Shown here: in pieces, positions 5,763 to 9,861 of the stretch
Position numbering within the stretch: position 1 is the stretch's first letter
How the letters are laid out: every line of letters starts with the position of its first letter
NCBI GenBank assembly: GCA_014859985.1
Contig: JACZKN010000391.1
Location: forward strand, 1 to 9,861
Direction of reading: 5' to 3'
Length of the DNA: 9,861 nt
DNA from: Candidatus Krumholzibacteriia bacterium
GTDB lineage: Bacteria > Krumholzibacteriota > Krumholzibacteriia > LZORAL124-64-63
Notes under the pieces: generated by a model
Seen by the model: the letters and a program-made list of their open reading frames with translations, nothing else
The model's database searches: none
What the model was told of the DNA's origin: nothing
Made by a program: the position numbers and the translations under genes

Positions 5763-8700
5763 ACGACACCCCCCGCAACGACGAGCCCCGCTGGAGCGGC
5801 GCGACGAAGCTGTCGCAGATCTTCATCAACTCGAAGATCACGCCGCTGCTGATCCTGGCGACCCTGCTGCTGGGCATGTTCTCCCTCTCGTTGACGCCGC
5901 GCGAGGAGGAGCCCCAGATCGTCGTGCCCATGATCGACGTGATGGTGATGCTCCCGGGCGCGACCCCCGCCGAGGTCGAGAACATCGTGACCCGCCCCAT
6001 GGAGCAGAAGATCTGGGAGATCGAGGGCGTCGAGTACGTCTACAGCTCCAGCTTCCCCGGCTTCTCCATGGCCACGGCCCGCTTCCTGGTGGGCACGGAC
6101 CAGGAGAAGGCCATCACCCGCCTGGCCAACAAGATGTACGGCAACGCCGACCTCTGGCCGCAGGGCATCACGCCGCCCCTGGTCAAGGTGCGCAGCATCG
6201 ACGACGTGCCCATGCTGACGCTCACTTTGTGGAGCGACGCCTACGAGGGCTACGACCTGCGGCAGCTGGCGGTGGAGCTGCGGGGCGAACTGATGTCCAT
6301 CACCGACGTCTCGGTGGCCGAGGTGATCGGCGGCCGCCGGCGCGCGGTGACCGTCGACCTGGACCCCCAGCGCCTGGCCGCCTTCAACATCACCACCTTG
6401 GCGGTGCTGCCGGCGCTGCAGATGCAGAACAGCGTGCTGCCGTCCGGGGACTTCGCCCAGGCCAACCGCCAGTTCACGGTGGAGACCGGCGCGTTCCTGC
6501 GCTCGGCCGACGACGTCCGCGACCTCGTGGTCGGCGTCTTCGGCGGACGCCCCGTGCGCCTGGGGGACGTCGCCACCGTGACCGACGGCCCGGCCGAGAT
6601 CGACAGCTACACGTTCCTGGGCGTCGGGCCCGCCGCCACGGAGAACGGGATCGACGCCGGCTTCGCCGCGGGCTCGGAGCACCCGGCGGTGACCCTGTCC
6701 ATCGCCAAGCGCATCGGCAGCGACGCCACCCGGGTCGCCAACCAGGTCATGGCCAAGGTCGAGCGCCTCGAGGGCACCCTGATCCCCGCCGACGTCCACG
6801 TCACCGTGACCCGCAACTACGGCGAGACGGCCAAGGACAAGGCCCAGGGCCTGATCTCGAACCTGGGCCTGGCCATCTTCCTGGCCGTGGTGGTGGTCTT
6901 CTTCGCCATGGGCTGGCGCGGCGCCACCATCATCTTCCTGTCCATCCCCACCACCTTCAGCCTGACGCTGTTCGTGTACTACATCTTCGGCTACACCCTG
7001 AACCGGGTGACCCTGTTCGCCCTGATCCTGGTGACCGGTATCGTGATCGACGCCACCATCATCGTGGTCGAGAACATGCACCGGCACTTCCAGATGAAGG
7101 GCAAGGGCGACCTGCGCACGGCGCTGGGCGCCATCCAGGAGGTGGGCAACCCCACCATCCTGGCCACCCTGACGGTGATCGCCTCGATGATGCCGATGGC
7201 CTTCGTGCGCGGGCTGATGGGCCCCTACATGGCGCCCATGCCCATCGGCGCGTCCCTGGCCATGGTGTTCTCGCTGCTGGTGGCCCTGACCATCTCGCCC
7301 TGGCTGGCGATCCGCCTGCTCAAGCCGAAGCAGCGCTGGCGCGACGACCTGGTCGGCGACGGCACGCTCAAGGGCGCCGGCGCCGACAGCTACAGCCTGC
7401 ACCAGACGCCCATCTACCGGACCTACAACCGGCTGGTGCGGCCGCTGGTGGAGACGCCGCGCAAGGGCGTCCTGGCCCTGCTGGTGGTGGCGGCGCTCAC
7501 GGCCGCCTCGACCCTCCTGTTCGTGACGCGCACGGTGCAGGTCAAGATGCTGCCCTTCGACAACAAGAGCGAGTTCCAGGTGATCATCGACACCCCCGAG
7601 GGCACCACCCTCGAGACGACGATGCAGCTGGCGCGCGAGGTGGGCGGCTACCTGGGCACCGTGCCCGAGGTCACCGACTACCAGATCTACGCCGGGACCG
7701 CGGCGCCCGTGAACTTCAGCGGCCTGGTGCGCCACTACATGATGCGCCGGGGCCCCAACGTGGCCGACATCCAGGTCAACCTGGTGGACAAGGGCCAAAG
7801 GGACGACCAGAGCCACGCCCTGGCCAAGCGCGTGCGCGGGCCCATCAAGGAGCTCGGCGACCGCTACGGCGCCGCGATCAAGGTGGTCGAGGTCCCGCCC
7901 GGCCCGCCGGTCCTGTCGACGCTCGTGGCCGAGGTCTACGGCCCCACCTTCGAGGGCCGGGTCGAGGCGGCGCGGCGGATCAAGGCCGTGTTCGAGTCCA
8001 CGCCCGGCGCGGTGGACATCGACTGGTACGTGGAGGACGACCACACCCGCTACGCGCTGGTCGTGGACAGCGAGCGGGCCGCCGTGCGGGGCGTCAGCGT
8101 CCAGCAGGCGGCCATGACCCTGAACGTGGCGCTGTCGGGCCACGACGCCGGCCGGGCCCACCTCGACGCGGCGGCCGAACCCGTGCCCATCACGGTGCGC
8201 CTGCCCCTGGCCGACCGCTCGAGCGTCGAGTCGCTGTCCGACCTCTACGTCCACAGCCGGGACGGCGCGCTGGTGCCCCTGGCCGACGTGGTGAAGGTCG
8301 AAGAGACCGCCGGCCACAAGAGCCGCCACCGCCGCAACCTGAAGTCGGTGATCTACGTGACCGCCGACGTGGCGGGCGAGCTGGAGTCGCCGGTCTACGC
8401 CATCCTGGACATGAAGAAGAAGATCGCCGAGCTGTCCATGCCCGACGGCACGGAGATCGAGCAGCTCTCCACGGTGCAGCCGTTGACCGAGGAGGGCTAC
8501 GCCATGAAGTGGGACGGGGAGTGGCACATCACCTACGAGGTGTTCCGCGACCTGGGCATCAGCTTCGCCATCGTCCTGGTGATCATCTACCTGCTGATCG
8601 TGGGCATGTTCCAGAACTTCACGGTGCCCATCCTGATGATGATCCCCATCCCGCTGACCCTGCTGGGCATCATCCCGGGCCACCTGCTGTTCGGGGCCTT

Positions 8701-9028
8701 CTTCACCGCCACCTCGATGATCGGCGTGATCGCCCTGGCGGGCATCATGGTGCGCAACAGCGTGCTGTTGATCGACTTCATCGAGGCGCGGCTCAGGGAC
8801 GGCCTGGAGCTGAAGGAGGCGGTGATCGAGGCGGGCGCGGTGCGCTTCTTGCCCATCGCCCTGACCGCCGGCACGGTGGTCACGGGCTCGTTCGTGATGG
8901 TGTTCGACCCCATCTTCCAGGGGCTGGCCATCTCCCTGATGATGGGCTCGCTGCTGTCGACGGTGCTGACGGTCGTGGTCATCCCCCTGGCCTACTACCT
9001 GTACAAGCTGCGGGTGGGGCGGGGCTGA
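5759..9028 (+). CDS. RND-superfamily efflux pump, inner-membrane permease
   Basis: 1089 residues with the 12-helix, two-fold RND layout. TM1 is at about 28-46, a periplasmic porter/docking loop at 47-368, and TM2-6 at about 369-522. TM7 is at about 571-590, a second loop at 591-932, and TM8-12 at about 933-1081. It would use the proton gradient to move substrate through the adaptor and TolC-like protein. In TM4 the motif GIVIDATIIVVEN keeps one relay aspartate (Asp431) and has Ala432 where AcrB has its second. In TM10, GIMVRNSVLLIDF puts Arg999 where AcrB has Lys940. A single TM4 Asp followed by Ala recalls metal pumps such as CusA, but TM10 does not look CusA-like, so the substrate class is open. 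The start ATG overlaps the adaptor stop; no good ribosome binding site is present, which supports translational coupling. The frame is open upstream to 5597, but that part lies inside the adaptor gene. Confidence 0.96.
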   Translation: MNDTPRNDEPRWSGATKLSQIFINSKITPLLILATLLLGMFSLSLTPREEEPQIVVPMIDVMVMLPGATPAEVENIVTRPMEQKIWEIEGVEYVYSSSFPGFSMATARFLVGTDQEKAITRLANKMYGNADLWPQGITPPLVKVRSIDDVPMLTLTLWSDAYEGYDLRQLAVELRGELMSITDVSVAEVIGGRRRAVTVDLDPQRLAAFNITTLAVLPALQMQNSVLPSGDFAQANRQFTVETGAFLRSADDVRDLVVGVFGGRPVRLGDVATVTDGPAEIDSYTFLGVGPAATENGIDAGFAAGSEHPAVTLSIAKRIGSDATRVANQVMAKVERLEGTLIPADVHVTVTRNYGETAKDKAQGLISNLGLAIFLAVVVVFFAMGWRGATIIFLSIPTTFSLTLFVYYIFGYTLNRVTLFALILVTGIVIDATIIVVENMHRHFQMKGKGDLRTALGAIQEVGNPTILATLTVIASMMPMAFVRGLMGPYMAPMPIGASLAMVFSLLVALTISPWLAIRLLKPKQRWRDDLVGDGTLKGAGADSYSLHQTPIYRTYNRLVRPLVETPRKGVLALLVVAALTAASTLLFVTRTVQVKMLPFDNKSEFQVIIDTPEGTTLETTMQLAREVGGYLGTVPEVTDYQIYAGTAAPVNFSGLVRHYMMRRGPNVADIQVNLVDKGQRDDQSHALAKRVRGPIKELGDRYGAAIKVVEVPPGPPVLSTLVAEVYGPTFEGRVEAARRIKAVFESTPGAVDIDWYVEDDHTRYALVVDSERAAVRGVSVQQAAMTLNVALSGHDAGRAHLDAAAEPVPITVRLPLADRSSVESLSDLYVHSRDGALVPLADVVKVEETAGHKSRHRRNLKSVIYVTADVAGELESPVYAILDMKKKIAELSMPDGTEIEQLSTVQPLTEEGYAMKWDGEWHITYEVFRDLGISFAIVLVIIYLLIVGMFQNFTVPILMMIPIPLTLLGIIPGHLLFGAFFTATSMIGVIALAGIMVRNSVLLIDFIEARLRDGLELKEAVIEAGAVRFLPIALTAGTVVTGSFVMVFDPIFQGLAISLMMGSLLSTVLTVVVIPLAYYLYKLRVGRG

Positions 9029-9260
9029 AAAAAAAGGTGGCGCCGGTATAAAGGTTGCTGTATATTCTTGGCGGGTGGACGAAAGAACACTCGCCCGGAA
9101 CGGATGCGGGGACGGATCCCTGCCCGGCCGGCCCCCCGCGCCGCCGCTGGCGAGGGCAAAGATCACGGAGGCGGGACGAACAGGCAACCAAACCGTGGCA
9201 AATGTTGGGTACGGGCAAAAAATCCAGGGCGTTCAGGGAGAAACAGAAACGAATTTTTCA
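9029..9260. other. Gene-free segment after the efflux operon
   Basis: No coding potential is visible: the short open frames here lack a ribosome binding site and family-like sequence. The segment opens with an A-tract right after the pump stop codon. A -10-like TATATT at 9061-9066 has no usable -35 box. Three GGCAAA repeats lie near 9155, 9196 and 9217, and 9160-9260 is purine-rich. TGCCC (9121-9125) could pair with GGGCA (9154-9158). No intrinsic terminator follows the operon here, so its transcript probably runs on to the terminator at 9376. Confidence 0.5.
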
Positions 9261-9289
9261 TTGCCAAAGACCCCGGGGACCGCTAGACT
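9261..9289 (+). promoter_or_regulatory. Predicted promoter of an intergenic small RNA
   Basis: TTGCCA (9261-9266, 5/6 match to the -35 consensus) and TAGACT (9284-9289, 4/6 match to the -10 consensus) are separated by exactly 17 bases. An A/T-rich stretch (9246-9260) just upstream could act as an UP element. The start would be near 9296. The next feature in this direction is a terminator about 110 bases on, not a gene. Confidence 0.55.
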
Positions 9290-9295
9290 TTGCTC

Positions 9296-9411
9296 TTGAT
9301 TGCCGCACCGCGGCCCCCGGTCACAAAACACGGCCTGTCGGTATCTCCCTCCAATCCCCCACCGGCATGCCGTTTGGACCGGCCTCGTTATACGGGGCCG
9401 GTCCTCTTTTA
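9296..9411 (+). ncRNA. Candidate three-stem-loop small RNA with a C-rich loop
   Basis: Between the promoter at 9261-9289 and the terminator at 9376 lies a stretch of about 115 nt that can fold along its length. Stem 1 is GCCGC (9302-9306) with GCGGC (9310-9314) around ACC. Stem 2 pairs 9330-9342 with 9361-9373: 13 positions with one C-U mismatch (9335/9368) and one G-U pair (9338/9365). It encloses an 18-nt loop (9343-9360) of A, U and C only, containing UCUCCCUCC and CCCCC. Stem 3 is the terminator. There is no open reading frame with a ribosome binding site. C-rich single-stranded loops in regulatory RNAs often bind Shine-Dalgarno sequences. It lies 268 bp beyond the pump gene, so it could instead be cut from the operon's 3' UTR. 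I recognise no known RNA family (it is not SRP RNA, 6S, tmRNA or RNase P by motif). Confidence 0.5.
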
Positions 9412-9412
9412 T
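9376..9412 (+). terminator. Strong intrinsic terminator, plus strand
   Basis: GGACCGGCC (9376-9384) and GGCCGGTCC (9396-9404) are a perfect 9-bp inverted repeat around 11 bases, followed at once by TCTTTTAT. The T-rich tail lies only on the plus-strand side; the other side reads AAACGG on the minus strand, so the site points right. It would end both the candidate small RNA and any read-through from the efflux operon, before the convergent gene ending at 9445. Confidence 0.9.
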
Positions 9413-9444
9413 GTGCCCGAATTTGTGCTTGGGTGAGGCCGGGT

Positions 9445-9861
9445 TCAGCGGCGCCCCTGCTGCAGGCCCCAGGGGTCGGCCTGGCGCGCGGTTTCGCAGC
9501 GCTGGCGGGCGCGGACCAGCGCCGGGTCGTCGGGCGCCGCGGCCAGGGCCTCGTCCAGCCAGCGCAAGGCCTTGGCGTAGAGACCCCGGCGCTCGTAGGT
9601 CTCGGCCAGGGTCAGGACGGTCGCCGGCGCCCGCTCGCTCAGGACCACCGCCCGGACGGCGCAGCGGGAGGCCTCCTCCAGGTCGACCCCCAGGGCGGTG
9701 GCGGTGCGGGCGAAGCCGTCCAGGGCCACCACGTCCAGGTCGTCGGCCGCCACCCGGGCGCGCCAGGTCTCCAGCAGGCCGGTCGAGTCGCCGATCGCCT
9801 CCTGGAAAGCGACCACCTCCCCCGGCACCGCGCCCGTGGCGGCGGCCCGGCGCCCCAGGTC
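9445..9861 (-). CDS. C-terminus of a TPR-containing protein (5' end outside window)
   Basis: The frame is open to the right edge, so the gene starts outside the window; 138 residues are visible. A GTG at 9826-9828 could be read as a start, but the frame stays open before it and no ribosome binding site is present, so it is probably an internal valine. Visible residues about 80-112 (TVLTLAETYERRGLYAKALRWLDEALAAAPDDP) match the tetratricopeptide pattern closely, and about 40-78 look like a degenerate repeat. TPR segments are protein-protein docking surfaces; the functional domain, if any, lies upstream. It converges on the terminator at 9376-9412. The class is sound; the function is unknown. 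Confidence 0.8.
   Translation of the reverse strand, partial: DLGRRAAATGAVPGEVVAFQEAIGDSTGLLETWRARVAADDLDVVALDGFARTATALGVDLEEASRCAVRAVVLSERAPATVLTLAETYERRGLYAKALRWLDEALAAAPDDPALVRARQRCETARQADPWGLQQGRR

Noticed and set aside
6229..9051. 940-residue plus-strand frame overlapping the RND gene
   Set aside because: The translation is Arg/Gly/Pro/His-rich low complexity with no recognisable fold; it is an out-of-frame shadow of the pump gene.
9039..9060. Sigma-54-like TGGC...TTGC elements after the pump gene
   Set aside because: The two elements are separated by 11 bases between TGGCGC and TTGC rather than the required five.
5468..9187. 1239-residue open frame antisense to the adaptor and RND genes
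   Set aside because: It is a shadow of high-GC codon use on the opposite strand: the translation is low-complexity His/Gln/Asp/Gly/Val-rich with no domain, while the plus strand encodes a clear RND pump.
9068..9299. Small open frames of 72-74 codons after the RND gene
   Set aside because: They begin at TTG or GTG without a ribosome binding site, have compositionally random translations, and overlap the small-RNA promoter.
1..9861. CRISPR array, tRNA, rRNA, insertion sequence or attachment site
   Set aside because: I saw no regularly spaced repeats, no tRNA or rRNA consensus segments, no transposase motifs and no flanking terminal repeats.

Overview
The window is GC-rich bacterial chromosome, roughly 70% G+C by eye, with AT-rich patches only at intergenic promoters. 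A complete three-part RND efflux operon (inner-membrane pump, lipoprotein adaptor, TolC-type outer-membrane channel) shows a Gram-negative (diderm) cell. IspH shows the non-mevalonate isoprenoid route. I cannot name the taxon from this sequence. The gene content fits an uncultured, high-GC, sulfur-exposed lineage, but that is a guess.

Layout. (1) 2-1345, plus strand: the C-terminal part of a large SMC/Rad50/YhaN-like ATPase, cut by the left edge. It meets arsR tail to tail with a 20-bp overlap. (2) 1326-1658, minus strand: a small ArsR-family repressor with one cysteine in helix 1 and one in helix 5. A strong sigma-70-type promoter and an operator-like inverted repeat lie upstream (1727-1771). 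(3) 1822-2769, minus strand: ispH, complete, with all cluster-binding and catalytic residues. (4) 2770-2981: a divergent control region with a near-consensus promoter facing right, an 8-bp perfect inverted repeat across its start site and a leader hairpin. (5) 2982-9028, plus strand: a tight four-gene operon encoding a DUF2892/YgaP-like membrane protein, a TolC-like protein, an HlyD-type adaptor lipoprotein and an RND permease. Stop and start codons lie close together or overlap, and the last junction is ATGA. (6) 9029-9444: about 400 bp without a protein gene. It ends in what reads as a complete small-RNA unit: promoter at 9261-9289, three stem-loops, and an intrinsic terminator at 9376-9412. 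(7) 9445-9861, minus strand: the C-terminus of a TPR protein, cut by the right edge.

How it may work together. The cysteine-bearing ArsR and the DUF2892 protein recall YgaV and YgaP of E. coli, a sulfide/sulfane-sulfur-sensing repressor and a rhodanese with a DUF2892-type membrane domain. I infer that this ArsR regulates itself and the DUF2892-RND operon in response to a thiol, sulfide or soft-metal signal. The pump substrate cannot be read from the sequence. The candidate small RNA downstream displays a C-rich 18-nt loop with a 7-nt perfect complement to the ribosome binding site of the first operon gene. Feedback from the operon's 3' end onto its own translation is therefore testable. The small RNA and the sulfur-linked efflux locus are the most interesting parts of the window.
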